Assembly (NCBI GenBank): GCA_023435725.1
Contig: JAEYRD010000004.1
Coordinates: forward strand, 1 to 47,587
Length of the DNA: 47,587 nucleotides
From: Pseudomonadota bacterium
GTDB taxonomy: Bacteria; Pseudomonadota; Alphaproteobacteria; Rhizobiales; Xanthobacteraceae
Direction: 5' to 3'
Shown: piece after piece, positions 1 through 8,303 of the stretch
Layout of the letters: each line of letters starts with the position of its first letter
Position numbering within the stretch: position 1 is the stretch's first letter
Notes under the pieces: generated by a model
Database searches by the model: none
Seen by the model: only the letters and a program-made list of their open reading frames with translations
Told to the model about the DNA's origin: nothing
Translations under genes and position numbers: made by a program

Positions 1-385
1 GATAGCCGGGCGAGGTCCAGGAGAACGTCGCATCGAAGAAGGTGCGGACGACGCCGTATTCGGTGGCGGTGCGCGTGTCGATGTTGAGATCTTCACGAGC
101 GCGCATGGTGTAGTAGTTGCTCAGGCGATTGCGCGCGCTGGCGGGCGCGGAAGCCTGGGTGCCGTAGATGCTGTTCGTGTTCAGACCGATTTCGGCACGC
201 AGATAGCCACCCAGCTTGATGCAGGTGTCAGTGCCCGGGATGTAGTAGAATCCGGCACCATACAGGGAGCAGATCCTCACGTACTCGACCGCCTTGGCCT
301 TCACGGGGAGATCGGCTGCCTGAGCTCCGCCCACAGCGAGGAGACCCGCCGCAGAACCGAGCAAAAGGCTCTTAACCAACTTCAT
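1..385 (-). CDS. Porin, Bradyrhizobium outer-membrane type (N-terminal part, runs off window)
   Basis: The first 128 codons of a general porin that forms passive diffusion channels in the outer membrane. The chain starts MKLVKSLLLGSAAGLLAVGG and has an AQA/ADLP signal-peptidase site near residue 23. The mature start (VKAKAVEYVRICSLYGAGFY) has the paired cysteines and the IKLGGYLRAEIG strand typical of the rhizobial porin family (Pfam Porin_2). The start is well supported because GGAGG lies eight bases upstream of the ATG. The rest of the barrel lies beyond the left edge, so length and pore residues cannot be judged. The family assignment is firm. The transported solute is unknown. Confidence 0.93.
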   Translation of the reverse strand, partial: MKLVKSLLLGSAAGLLAVGGAQAADLPVKAKAVEYVRICSLYGAGFYYIPGTDTCIKLGGYLRAEIGLNTNSIYGTQASAPASARNRLSNYYTMRAREDLNIDTRTATEYGVVRTFFDATFSWTSPGY

Positions 386-1069
386 GTTAAACCTCCAAGT
401 TGCTCTATAGGGAAGGTTCCGGATCCGCTGGGTGAAGACACCCTAAGGTTGGTTCCCTTGTCCCTTAACTTACCGCTTAGCCGCTTCGCGCCTTCGGACA
501 CACCCGCTGAACGCGAGGGACTTAAGCGAACCACCTAAAACGGGACGACCTCGGGATGCCCCCCTCCGTCGCTCAGTCACAATTACCGAACGTCCTTGCA
601 CACACAACAACAGAACGCTCCGGAACGGACTCATGAAGCGTGTTTTCCGATGGGTGTTGCACAAATAACACGCAGATGTGATTGAAGCCACCCTATAACA
701 TATTGTTTTTACTTACATTCTCGAGACGGTTCCATTTGCCATCAAGATTCCTCACTTGAGGCACTGCGGATGGAGCAGGCAGATGTTGCGGCTCTAACGC
801 TCTCGAATCGTAGAATCGCTGAGGCGGGCAACGGGGCGCGTCCCCCCTTCCCGGAGACCGGTCAAACCTGAAAAGAAGCTCCACGATGGCGCGTGAAGCG
901 CACCAAGTCGCGGGCGGACCGTTGCCACGTCGGCCGATCGTCCCTCACCTGTCCAAGAAAGCCGCGACGTCGATTCCGAGAGCCCCCCTCCGACCGATCT
1001 GTCGCCCCTACCCGGCTTTGAATAGGCCGCACCACACAACCTTATGGCCTGACCGGCAAGGAGCCTTCC
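386..1069. other. Gene-poor region upstream of the porin
   Basis: No convincing gene is seen here. Short open frames occur on both strands, but none has a family-like sequence or a good ribosome site. The part nearest the porin should carry its promoter and leader, since the Shine-Dalgarno site sits just right of position 385. I could not pick out a clear -35/-10 pair. The rest may be the decayed flank of the neighbouring pseudogene. Confidence 0.4.
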
Positions 1070-1851
1070 TTACCCGAGCGCTTGAATTTCGATATGATCC
1101 GGAGCCAGCCCTGCTTGATATCTTCGATGCATTGCTTCGAAAGCTGCTTCCAGGTGTTTCGTATAGAGGCCCCCTTCGAGCAGCGGCGCCGTCAAACGAT
1201 TCTCTCGCAGCCTCTCGCGAACCCCGTGAAGCTTTTGTTTATTGAGCGCCAAGTCGATGGCGAGCGCTTCAAATTCCTCGCTCGTGCGCGCGATCAGCTC
1301 AGGCAAGCCAAAAGCGTTGAGCAAGCTCGCCGCGACGCGGCCCGCGAAGCTATTTCCGATTTGCGTCACGACCGGCAGGCCTGCCCACAATGTATCGCTC
1401 GCAGTCGTATGCGCGTTGTACGGCAGCGCATCCAGGAAAAGATCCTCGCCGCGGCATAAGGTTGCCAAGCAAACGAACCACTTTCTCTTCAAGGGAGCGA
1501 TCGTTTGTCTCCGGCACGACGACGTGATCGGCAATGATGTAGTTCGACAACTCTTTGCTTCCCAGCGTCCCCGCGAATCCGAGGAAGTTGACGACGATCG
1601 GAGCGGGACCGGAGGCAAAGGGCGACGGCCCGCTGTTCTGCAAGATCGACAACAATGTCCATCTGCGCGTCTTTCATCGCCTCCAGGATTTCACTGTTGC
1701 TCTTGAACTGACAGTCGATAAAGCGATGAAAGGCCCCCTCCAGCGACCAGCTTCGGATATCCGCGGATCTCGCCCCTGCCACCGGGTGCCCGCCGAGGAC
1801 GGCCGGATCGGTGGCGGCCCGCAGCGTCGGCAAGGCGCCCATTTCGGGCAT
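1070..1851 (-). pseudogene. Broken SPINDLY-type O-GlcNAc transferase (GT41) remnant
   Basis: Three minus-strand frames carry consecutive pieces of the GT41 domain of bacterial TPR O-linked N-acetylglucosamine transferases. Around 1640-1700 the frame reads QMDIVVDLAE, like the family's IDIAVDLKG. After a frame change, 1480-1620 reads APIVVNFLGFAGTLGSKE and NYIIADHVVVPE, like VQVNYLGYPGTMG and DYIIADR. After another shift near 1455, 1090-1450 reads GEDLFLDALPYNAHTTASDT and AGRVAASLLNAFGLPELI, the classic C-terminal nucleotide-sugar region. The stretch expected between the second and third pieces, about 130 residues including the K-binding loop, is missing. This is therefore a frameshifted and internally deleted gene, not a sequencing slip. 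The TPR half is not recognisable upstream. Confidence 0.8.
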
Positions 1852-1992
1852 CTGGGTAAGCAGCGGCGCGAGCCAGCGGATGGGGCCGCGGAACGCGGCC
1901 GGCAGGTTTCAGGCGAGTTCCGTGTTGGACACGCCGGTCAGTCCCGGCATTTGGTGGCACCGTGTCGGGATATAGCGTGGAATCGGCAGGGC

Positions 1993-2086
1993 TGGCGGAG
2001 ACGGAGGGATTCGAACCCTCGATAGGCCTTTACAAGCCTATAACGGTTTAGCAAACCGCCGCCTTCAGCCACTCGGCCACGTCTCC
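1993..2086 (-). tRNA. tRNA-Ser (anticodon GCU)
   Basis: Read on the minus strand, the gene starts GGAGACGTGGCCGAGTGGCT and ends with TTCGAAT, CCCT, CGTCTCC and an encoded CCA. The seven-base acceptor stem pairs fully (GGAGACG with CGTCTCC). The anticodon stem-loop CGGTTTGCTAAACCG gives GCU. A long variable arm (ATAGGC...GCCTAT) marks it as a class II serine tRNA. The encoded CCA lies at 1993-1995. It decodes AGC and AGU. Confidence 0.97.
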
Positions 2087-2258
2087 AATATGCGCGGTAT
2101 GCCCGACCCAGCGGCGGGCCGCAAGCGGCAGAATTAAGGTCGGCGCGATCTTTCACCTGAAAGCGACGATGGAGCGGCGACGCAAGCTCGGTCAACGGAT
2201 CCGCGCCTCGCGAGAGACGCCCGATTCGGCACCCCTCCTTATATATGCGTGCCCATAT

Positions 2259-2477
2259 CTAGCGGCCGGACCGCCAGATCCGCCAATGGGAAGGCGAAAT
2301 CAGCACCGGCTCTCCGGCCCAGACGTTGAACCAGACGCCGGACCTGCGCCGGCACGGAAAGCTCAAGGGCAGGATGCCCGTTTTGTGTGGCCGTCCGAGT
2401 TCCAGGTCGCAATCATCGGGAGCGATCTGAATCGGCAGCCATTGACCCATTCCTGGGCCATTCTCGTTGTCGCTCAT
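2259..2477 (-). CDS. Small hypothetical protein
   Basis: A 72-residue frame beginning MSDNENGPGMGQWLPIQIAP and ending WAGEPVLISPSHWRIWRSGR. The balanced composition, several tryptophans and lack of internal repeats look coding rather than random. It resembles small proteins I associate with Bradyrhizobium, but I cannot name a family. The frame is open 18 codons further upstream (to 2531). I chose the internal ATG because the protein sequence becomes plausible there, although neither start has a strong Shine-Dalgarno site. It stands alone between the tRNA and the Sel1-like gene. Confidence 0.5.
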   Translation of the reverse strand: MSDNENGPGMGQWLPIQIAPDDCDLELGRPHKTGILPLSFPCRRRSGVWFNVWAGEPVLISPSHWRIWRSGR

Positions 2478-2571
2478 GCCGCGCAGATCTAGGCGGCTGC
2501 ACGACAAACAAGCTTGATTCAGCGCAACCAATCCCGTCCGTGAAAACCCGGGGCCGGATGCGATTCTCCAC

Positions 2572-2838
2572 TCAGTGAGCGGCGACCCATGCCCGCGCCT
2601 CGCGCTGTGCAGCCGAGATCTCGATGTCCGACATCTGCCCGGCGACTTCCTGGCGCAACGCCACGGCGTCCTTGCGGCCCTTCAGCGCGGCGAGATTGAA
2701 CCATTTGTGCGCGGCGACGAGATCGACGATGCCGGAGCGGCCGCTCGCCCAATAGATCCCGCGCTCGAACAGGACGTCCGACAGCGCGCTTGCATCGATC
2801 GGCGTTGCCGTCTCCAGATCGAAAGTCCCCTGAAACAT
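2572..2838 (-). CDS. Small Sel1-repeat-like protein
   Basis: An 88-residue protein, MFQGTFDLETATPIDASALS onward, with one helix-turn-helix unit. Its core (IVDLVAAHKWFNLAALKGRK) matches the Sel1/TPR-like pattern in which AxKWxxLAAxxG is conserved. Single-unit Sel1-like proteins of this size are common in Bradyrhizobium and are thought to mediate protein contacts; no enzymatic role is visible. There is no signal peptide. An AAGGGGAT ribosome site precedes the ATG. The gene appears monocistronic. Confidence 0.75.
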   Translation of the reverse strand: MFQGTFDLETATPIDASALSDVLFERGIYWASGRSGIVDLVAAHKWFNLAALKGRKDAVALRQEVAGQMSDIEISAAQREARAWVAAH

Positions 2839-2905
2839 AACGCATCCCCTTTTTCTTGTGCCGCCTCGCTCACCCGAGCGCGGCTCCCGTCCAACTCTGA
2901 TTGGT

Positions 2906-2952
2906 GCATGATCCTTCCCGGAAAACCGGAAACCACTTTTCCGGGATCATGC
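2906..2952. repeat. Dispersed palindromic repeat (GCATGATC...GATCATGC)
   Basis: A 47-base imperfect inverted repeat. The arms begin GCATGATC and end GATCATGC, and the centre contains CCGGAAAACCGG and TTTTCCGGG. Elements of this type (GCATGATCcGGAAAA...TTTTCCG...GATCATGC) recur between genes in Bradyrhizobium and relatives. It could fold as a hairpin in RNA. No protein is implied. Confidence 0.65.
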
Positions 2953-3800
2953 CCTGTTCAACTCATCCCCACGCCGTTTGCCGGCTTGTTGGAGACGATG
3001 ATGGCGGGCAAATTTGAATGGCAGTTTAAGTATCGCGATGAAGCAGACGTAAACGCAGACGCGCGCCGCGCGCGCTGAAAATTCAAAAAGTCCCCGATTG
3101 ACGGGCACTTCTGGGATTCGTCAGATTTGGTTTACCGTCGTGATCTTCGGACAACGATAACCATCGCGCACGGTGGCGGCGAGCACCGGCGCCCTCTCCG
3201 GCGCTTGTCGTCAACGGTAACCCAGCTGCGCCAGGGTGCGCCAAGGATTGGCCAGGGAGCCGCCCAGGCTCGCGGTCCCGAGATGCCGAAACTCCGGCGA
3301 AGGCAGCAGGCGGGCGCCCTTTATTTTGAAGACCACCATCATCCCTCGATGAACTGTGGCGCGCCGGACCGCCCAGTCGGCGCTGGCCGATGACACCCCG
3401 AATGGGAATCGCGCGAGTGCGTCGCGCAGCGGCGACGACGTCGCCCTCGCCTGCCATAGGCAGCACGCCACGTCGCGGTCAGATCAACAATGTCTGGGAA
3501 AGGAATGCCGGCAATACCCCGGCCTCAGGAGAACGAGGGCGTCGGCGAACACGTCAGGACCAGATTCCACCTTGACCGCGAGGCCACTTGTGAAATTGCT
3601 GAACCGGAGAACCGGCCCCGCAACGAACGAAGAAAACTCGTTTCTTCTGCCGGACCTGATCTTGGCGAGCGAACCCGCGAAGAGAACGATCCGACCGTTG
3701 ACCTGATGTCTCGCCGACACCCTCTATCGTCGACCAGAACCTTTTGAGGGGCGCTGATGACGTGCCGGCTACTTAAGAGCCGGCAACTTCAGAAGCGAAG
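2953..3800. other. Region without a convincing gene
   Basis: Several overlapping frames of 60-130 codons exist, the best on the minus strand at 3211-3471 and 3484-3720. None shows a recognisable domain, and their ribosome sites are poor. One peptide in the first of these (PEFRHLGTASLGGSLANPWR) looks orderly and might be a leftover of a real gene. I see no RNA gene or transposase remnant. Confidence 0.35.
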
Positions 3801-3899
3801 TTACTTCTTCTTCTTCGCGACCTTGCGGGTCTTCTTCGCAGTCTTCTTCACTGCGCTCTTCGCCTTCTTCGCCTTCGCCTTCTTCGCTTTCTTGGCCAT
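3801..3899 (-). CDS. 32-residue lysine/alanine-rich histone-H1-like protein
   Basis: The protein is MAKKAKKAKAKKAKSAVKKT followed by AKKTRKVAKKKK. It consists almost entirely of Lys and Ala with a few Thr, Val, Ser and Arg, the composition of the C-terminal tail of histone H1 and of bacterial H1-like DNA-binding peptides. A very good ribosome site (GGAGGG, six bases upstream) marks the ATG at 3899, so the frame is likely translated even though it is tiny. The same frame stays open upstream to 4166, but that extension has no good start signal. Binding to DNA or RNA by charge is the likely role; this is inference from composition. Confidence 0.78.
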   Translation of the reverse strand: MAKKAKKAKAKKAKSAVKKTAKKTRKVAKKKK

Positions 3900-4465
3900 G
3901 TTGCCCTCCGATGTGTGAGATGGCTTTAATCGCTGCGTGCACTCGGGGATCGAATGCACTTCATCCCGAATACACCAACACGACGAAAAAAACAGCGTCT
4001 CGCTTAAAGAAGTGTTGACGCAGCGACGCGCGTGCGCTTGGCGAGCGCGACGCAAGCGTGCTTCGCGGCGCGCACTTGCGATCGCAGAGAGCGCCCGCAT
4101 CGTCGATGCTTGCGAGAGATGCGATTGCAGAAAAACGCTATGCAGCAAGTATTTTCCTGCACTCATGCATCGCGCGCGATCGATGCGATGATGTGCGTCG
4201 CCGATCGCGCAATCGCCTCGCGAAGGCGTTTCGCGGACTCTGAGTCGTAGGTTTTGGCAACGAAAATATTTTCATGCTTAACGGCGCGAGCGCTCGTCGA
4301 AGCGCGTGCAAGTCGCCGTTTTGCGCGAATCGCGGGACGACGATTCGGTCACCGCTTCGCAGTCGATCGGATGAACTTTGCCGCTGATGGTGCGCGTGGG
4401 CATCGCAGCGCAAACCGAGAATGAGGTGACGGAGCGTGTCCGCCACCTCGTTCGAACGCGTGACG
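3900..4465. other. Intergenic stretch rich in GCGATCG-like words
   Basis: No gene is accepted here. The sequence is crowded with GCGATCG, GCGCGA and CGATGC words and has a different texture from the coding DNA around it. On the minus strand near 4150-4290 one frame reads KIFVAKTYDSESAKRLREAI and looks protein-like, but it has no ATG, GTG or TTG start and meets a stop 31 codons upstream of that peptide. The right part must contain the end of the gat operon transcript. Confidence 0.35.
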
Positions 4466-5944
4466 TCAGATGCCGAGCTTGGACTTCAGCAGGTCGTTGA
4501 CGCTCTGCGGGTTGGCCTTGCCGCCGGACGCCTTCATCACCTGGCCGACGAACCAGCCGAGCGACTGCGGCTTGTCCTTGACCTGCGCGGCCTTGTCGGG
4601 ATTGGCCGCGATGATGTCGTCGACGACCTTTTCAATCGCCGAGAGGTCGGTGACCTGCTTCATGCCGCGGCTTTCGACCAGCGCGCGGGGATCGCCACCC
4701 TCCTGCCAGACGATCTCGAACAGATCCTTGGCGATCTTGCCCGAGATCGTGCCCTCGCCGATCAGGTCGATGATCGCAGCCAACTGCTCGGCGTTGACCG
4801 GGGAGGTCGTAATGTCCCGGCCTTCCTTGTTGAGACGACCGAACAGCTCGTTGATCACCCAGTTCGCCGCCATCTTGCCGTCGCGCGCGCGGTTGACGAG
4901 CTTGTCCAGCACGGTCTCGTAGAACACCGCGCTCTCGCGCTCGGCGACCAGCACGCTCGCATCATAGGCCGACAGGCCGAAATCGGCAACGAAGCGCGTC
5001 TTCTTCTGGTCCGGCAGCTCAGGCAGCTTCGCCTTCAGCTCGTCGACGAACTGTTGCGAGAATTCGAGCGGCAGCAGGTCGGGATCGGGGAAGTAACGAT
5101 AGTCGTGCGCCTCTTCCTTTGACCGCATCGAGCGCGTCTCGCCCTTGTTGGGGTCGTAGAGACGGGTCTCCTGGTCAATCTCGCCGCCATCCTCGAGGAT
5201 CTCGATCTGGCGCCGCGCCTCGTATTCGATCGCCTGGCCGATGAAGTTGATCGAGTTCATGTTCTTGATCTCGCAGCGGGTGCCGAGCGCCCCGCCCGGC
5301 TTACGCACCGAGACGTTGACGTCGGCGCGCAAGCTTCCCTTCTCCATGTCACCGTCGCAGGTGCCGAGATAGCGCAGGATCGAGCGCAGCTTGGTTACAT
5401 AGGCCTTGGCCTGCTCGGCATCACGGATGTCCGGTTTCGAGACAATCTCCATCAGCGCGACGCCGCAGCGGTTGAGGTCGACATAGGACATGGTCGGTGA
5501 CTGATCGTGCAGCAACTTGCCCGCGTCCTGCTCCAGATGCAGCCGCTCGATGCCGACGGTGACGCTGCGGCCGCCGTCGAGTTCGACCAGCACCTCCCCC
5601 TCGCCGACGACCGGCGATTTGTACTGGCTGATCTGGTAGCCCTGCGGCGAGTCTGGATAGAAATAGTTTTTCCGGTCGAACACCGAACGCAGATTGATTT
5701 TTGCGTTCAGCCCGAGCCCGGTCCGGACAGCCTGCCTGACGCATTCCTCGTTGATGACGGGCAGCATGCCGGGCATCGCGGCATCGACGAGCGACACGTG
5801 GCTGTTCGGCTCGCCGCCGAACGTGGTGGACGCGCCCGAGAACAGCTTTGAGTTCGAGGTCACCTGGGCATGGATCTCCATGCCGATGACCATCTCCCAA
5901 TCGCCGGTGGCGCCCTTGAGAAGCTTGTGCGTGGCCGTGCTCAT
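4466..5944 (-). CDS. gatB: Asp-tRNA(Asn)/Glu-tRNA(Gln) amidotransferase subunit B
   Basis: A 492-residue tRNA-binding and kinase subunit of the GatCAB amidotransferase. GatCAB converts misacylated Glu-tRNA(Gln) or Asp-tRNA(Asn) to the correct amide using glutamine-derived ammonia and ATP. The N-terminal catalytic half starts VIGMEIHAQVTSNSKLFSGA, a GatB signature. It is followed by YPDSPQGYQISQY and EIVSKPDIRD. The C-terminal YqeY-like tail domain ends SVNDLLKSKLGI. The start at MSTATHK is chosen because its ATG overlaps the upstream gene's TGA as ATGA; the upstream extension of this frame lies inside another gene. Length is normal for the family. It is last in the operon gatC-orf-gatA-orf-gatB. 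Confidence 0.98.
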   Translation of the reverse strand: MSTATHKLLKGATGDWEMVIGMEIHAQVTSNSKLFSGASTTFGGEPNSHVSLVDAAMPGMLPVINEECVRQAVRTGLGLNAKINLRSVFDRKNYFYPDSPQGYQISQYKSPVVGEGEVLVELDGGRSVTVGIERLHLEQDAGKLLHDQSPTMSYVDLNRCGVALMEIVSKPDIRDAEQAKAYVTKLRSILRYLGTCDGDMEKGSLRADVNVSVRKPGGALGTRCEIKNMNSINFIGQAIEYEARRQIEILEDGGEIDQETRLYDPNKGETRSMRSKEEAHDYRYFPDPDLLPLEFSQQFVDELKAKLPELPDQKKTRFVADFGLSAYDASVLVAERESAVFYETVLDKLVNRARDGKMAANWVINELFGRLNKEGRDITTSPVNAEQLAAIIDLIGEGTISGKIAKDLFEIVWQEGGDPRALVESRGMKQVTDLSAIEKVVDDIIAANPDKAAQVKDKPQSLGWFVGQVMKASGGKANPQSVNDLLKSKLGI

Positions 5945-6243
5945 GTCTTGCTCCCGAGCAGCGTGACAGCGATCCGCTCCCACTCCGCCTTCAATGAATC
6001 CTTTGCCGTCGGTTGGCCGGCCTGGCGATACCAGTAGCCGGCATTGCCGAGATCGCCTTCGACGCGGTGCAGATAGGCGTGCACCCACGCGGCCTCGCGG
6101 CTGTTGTCGTCCTGAACGATCTTGTGTGCCTGGTCCCAGTCGCCCCTGGCAGCCCACCAGAGACCGGCGAGCGGCGCATTCAGCTCGGGCGCGGGCGCCG
6201 CGCCGTCGAGGCTTGCGATGAACGCCGCCACATTCACCACCAC
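5941..6243 (-). CDS. Conserved small hypothetical protein between gatA and gatB
   Basis: A 100-residue acidic soluble protein rich in Trp and Ala, with the core ELNAPLAGLWWAARGDWDQA and VHAYLHRVEGDLGNAGYWYR. The helical, tryptophan-rich pattern suggests a short TPR-like or helix-pair fold. I know no assigned function. It is locked into the gat operon: its TGA overlaps the gatB ATG (ATGA), and its start overlaps the end of gatA. An alternative GTG at 6237 would give an exact GTGA overlap with the gatA stop and would remove two residues. Tight coupling implies it is made in step with GatA and GatB, but a role in tRNA amidation is only inferred. Confidence 0.85.
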   Translation of the reverse strand: MVVNVAAFIASLDGAAPAPELNAPLAGLWWAARGDWDQAHKIVQDDNSREAAWVHAYLHRVEGDLGNAGYWYRQAGQPTAKDSLKAEWERIAVTLLGSKT

Positions 6244-7709
6244 CTCGCGGGCGTGAAGCGGCCGGCCGCCTGCTCGATCACCTCGCCGAGCGAGAACAGC
6301 GTCTCCTCGTCGAAGGGACGGCCGATCAACTGCAGACCGAGCGGCAGGCCTTGCGCGTCCTTGCCGGCAGGGACAGCGATGCCCGGCAGGCCCGCCATGT
6401 TCACGGTGACCGTGAAGATGTCATTGAGATACATCTCGACGGGGTCCGCGCCGCCCTTTTCACCGACGCCGAAGGCAGCCGACGGCGTCGCCGGCGTGAG
6501 GATCGCGTTGACGCCCTTGGCGAAGCAATCCTCGAAATCCTTCTTGATCAGCGTACGCACCTTCTGGGCGCGCAGGTAATAGGCGTCGTAGTAGCCGGCC
6601 GAGAGCACATAGGTGCCGATCATGACGCGGCGGCGCACCTCTGCGCCAAAACCTTCGGCGCGGGTGTTCTCGTACTGCTCGATGATGTTCTTGCCCTGCT
6701 CGCGCAGGCCGTAGCGCACGCCGTCATAGCGCGCGAGGTTGGACGACGCCTCCGCGGGCGCCACGATGTAATAGGCCGGCAGCGCGTACTTCGTGTGCGG
6801 CAGTGACACTTCGACGAGCTCGGCACCGGCTGCCTTCAGCCACGCCGCGCCCTCGCTCCAGAGCTTCTCGATCTCAGCCGGCATGCCGTCGAGGCGATAC
6901 TCCTTGGGGATGCCGATCTTGATTCCCTTCACGGACTTTCCGATCGCGGCCTCATAGTCCGGCACGGGCATGTCGACCGACGTCGTGTCCTTCGGGTCAT
7001 GTCCGGCCATCGAGCGCAGCAGCATCGCGCTATCGCGCACGCTGCGTGCGATCGGACCTGCCTGGTCGAGCGAGGAGGCAAAGGCCACGATGCCCCAGCG
7101 GGAGCAGCGGCCATAGGTCGGCTTGATGCCGACGGTCGCGGTGAACGCCGCCGGCTGGCGGATCGAGCCGCCAGTATCGGTCGCGGTCGCGCCCATGCAC
7201 AGCAGCGCCGCCACGGCCGAGGCCGAGCCGCCGGACGAGCCGCCCGGCACCAGCGTCGTGTTGCTTCCGTCACGCCGCCACGGATTGCCGACGGGGCCGA
7301 AGCACGAGGTCTCGTTGGCCGAACCCATCGCGAACTCGTCATTGTTGAGCTTGCCGAGCATCACCGCCCCGTCGCGCCAGAGCTGCGAGGTCACGGTGGA
7401 CTCATAGGTCGGCACGAAATTGCCGAGGATTTTCGAGCACGCCGTGGTGCGAACACCCTTGGTGGCAAACAGATCCTTGATGCCGAGCGGAATGCCCGCG
7501 AGCGGTCCGCCATCGCCCTTGGCGATCTTGGCGTCCGCCTCGCGCGCCATCGCGCGCGCTTGGTCGGGCGTCTCCATCACGAAGGCATTGAGCACGCGCG
7601 CGGCTTCGATCGCGGACAGATGCGCGTCGGTCAGCTCGAGTGACGTGAAAGTTTTTGCCGCGAGACCCTTGCGGGCCTCGGCGAGCGTCAGGGATGTCAA
7701 ATCGGTCAT
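6234..7709 (-). CDS. gatA: Asp-tRNA(Asn)/Glu-tRNA(Gln) amidotransferase subunit A
   Basis: A 491-residue glutaminase subunit of GatCAB. It releases ammonia from glutamine and channels it to GatB. It belongs to the amidase signature family. The Ser-cisSer-Lys triad is visible as Lys78 in GIPLGIKDLF, Ser158 in PGGSSGGSA and Ser182 in TDTGGSIRQPAA, with the family's usual 24-residue spacing between the serines. Length is normal. The start codon overlaps the stop of the preceding 70-residue gene as ATGA, and the 3' end overlaps the next gene, so translation is probably coupled along the operon. Confidence 0.98.
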   Translation of the reverse strand: MTDLTSLTLAEARKGLAAKTFTSLELTDAHLSAIEAARVLNAFVMETPDQARAMAREADAKIAKGDGGPLAGIPLGIKDLFATKGVRTTACSKILGNFVPTYESTVTSQLWRDGAVMLGKLNNDEFAMGSANETSCFGPVGNPWRRDGSNTTLVPGGSSGGSASAVAALLCMGATATDTGGSIRQPAAFTATVGIKPTYGRCSRWGIVAFASSLDQAGPIARSVRDSAMLLRSMAGHDPKDTTSVDMPVPDYEAAIGKSVKGIKIGIPKEYRLDGMPAEIEKLWSEGAAWLKAAGAELVEVSLPHTKYALPAYYIVAPAEASSNLARYDGVRYGLREQGKNIIEQYENTRAEGFGAEVRRRVMIGTYVLSAGYYDAYYLRAQKVRTLIKKDFEDCFAKGVNAILTPATPSAAFGVGEKGGADPVEMYLNDIFTVTVNMAGLPGIAVPAGKDAQGLPLGLQLIGRPFDEETLFSLGEVIEQAAGRFTPARWW

Positions 7710-7918
7710 TTATTGATCGGGCTACAGAAGAACGGAGAGAGGGTCTTGTCGTTGGCCGGGTCGTCTTTTTTGGCGGCCGCATTCGCGGCGGCCTCGAGCT
7801 CGTCGAGCACGGCATTGACGGCGACATTGGGATCGGCAGCCTTGCCCTGCCGCTCCATCTTGTCGAGATAGTTCATGTAGGCCTGATAGGCCTTCTCATC
7901 GTCGCATAGCAGGCACAT
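7706..7918 (-). CDS. Conserved small hypothetical protein between gatC and gatA
   Basis: A 70-residue protein starting MCLLCDDEKAYQAYMNYLDK. It has an N-terminal CxxC pair (Cys2 and Cys5), a helical middle (NVAVNAVLDELEAAANAAAK) and a third cysteine near the end (PFFCSPINK). The CxxC at the extreme N-terminus could hold a metal or form a disulfide; no catalytic motif is seen. Its TGA overlaps the gatA ATG, and it begins 18 bases after gatC. I recall similar small ORFs in Bradyrhizobium and Rhodopseudomonas gat operons, so it is likely real. Its function is unknown. Confidence 0.83.
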   Translation of the reverse strand: MCLLCDDEKAYQAYMNYLDKMERQGKAADPNVAVNAVLDELEAAANAAAKKDDPANDKTLSPFFCSPINK

Positions 7919-7936
7919 CGGACCACGTCCTAAGAG

Positions 7937-8224
7937 TTACTCGACGACCTTGGGCACGAGGAAGAAGTGACCTTCCGTCGCAGGCGCGTTGGCAATGATA
8001 TCGTCGGCGATCTCGCCGTCATTGACCACGTCTTGCCGCTTCTTCATCTGCATCGGAGTGACCGAGGTCATGGGCTCCACGCCCTCGACATTGACCTCCG
8101 AGAGCTGCTCGACAAAGGCGAGCATGGCGTTGAGCTCGCCCTGCAGATGCGGAACCTCGTCCTCGGAAACTGCGATACGCGCCAGATGCGCGATACGGCG
8201 GACGGTAGCGGCGTCGACAGACAT
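7937..8224 (-). CDS. gatC: Asp-tRNA(Asn)/Glu-tRNA(Gln) amidotransferase subunit C
   Basis: A 95-residue GatC, the belt-like subunit that wraps GatA and GatB and stabilises the complex. It starts MSVDAATVRRIAHLARIAVS, the standard GatC opening (RIAxLARI). The middle ELNAMLAFVEQLSEVNVEGV and the proline-containing MTSVTPMQMKKRQD match the family, and the C-terminal half ends in FFLVPKVVE. Size is typical. It is the first gene of the operon, so the operon promoter should lie in the short gap at 8225-8303. Confidence 0.98.
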   Translation of the reverse strand: MSVDAATVRRIAHLARIAVSEDEVPHLQGELNAMLAFVEQLSEVNVEGVEPMTSVTPMQMKKRQDVVNDGEIADDIIANAPATEGHFFLVPKVVE

Positions 8225-8303
8225 TATATGGGGCCTCGAACGGCAGAAATCTATCCTGCCGTATAGCAGAGGCCGGTTTTGCGCCGCAACCGGCGCTTCC
8301 CGC

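Noticed and set aside
3211..3471. 86-codon minus-strand frame
   Set aside because: The end looks orderly, but the start is poor, there is no ribosome site and no family is recognised, so I leave it as part of a gene-poor region.
4138..4446. 102-codon minus-strand frame left of gatB
   Set aside because: Arg/His/Ser-rich product without ribosome site. A more protein-like peptide lies in another frame of the same bases but lacks any start codon.
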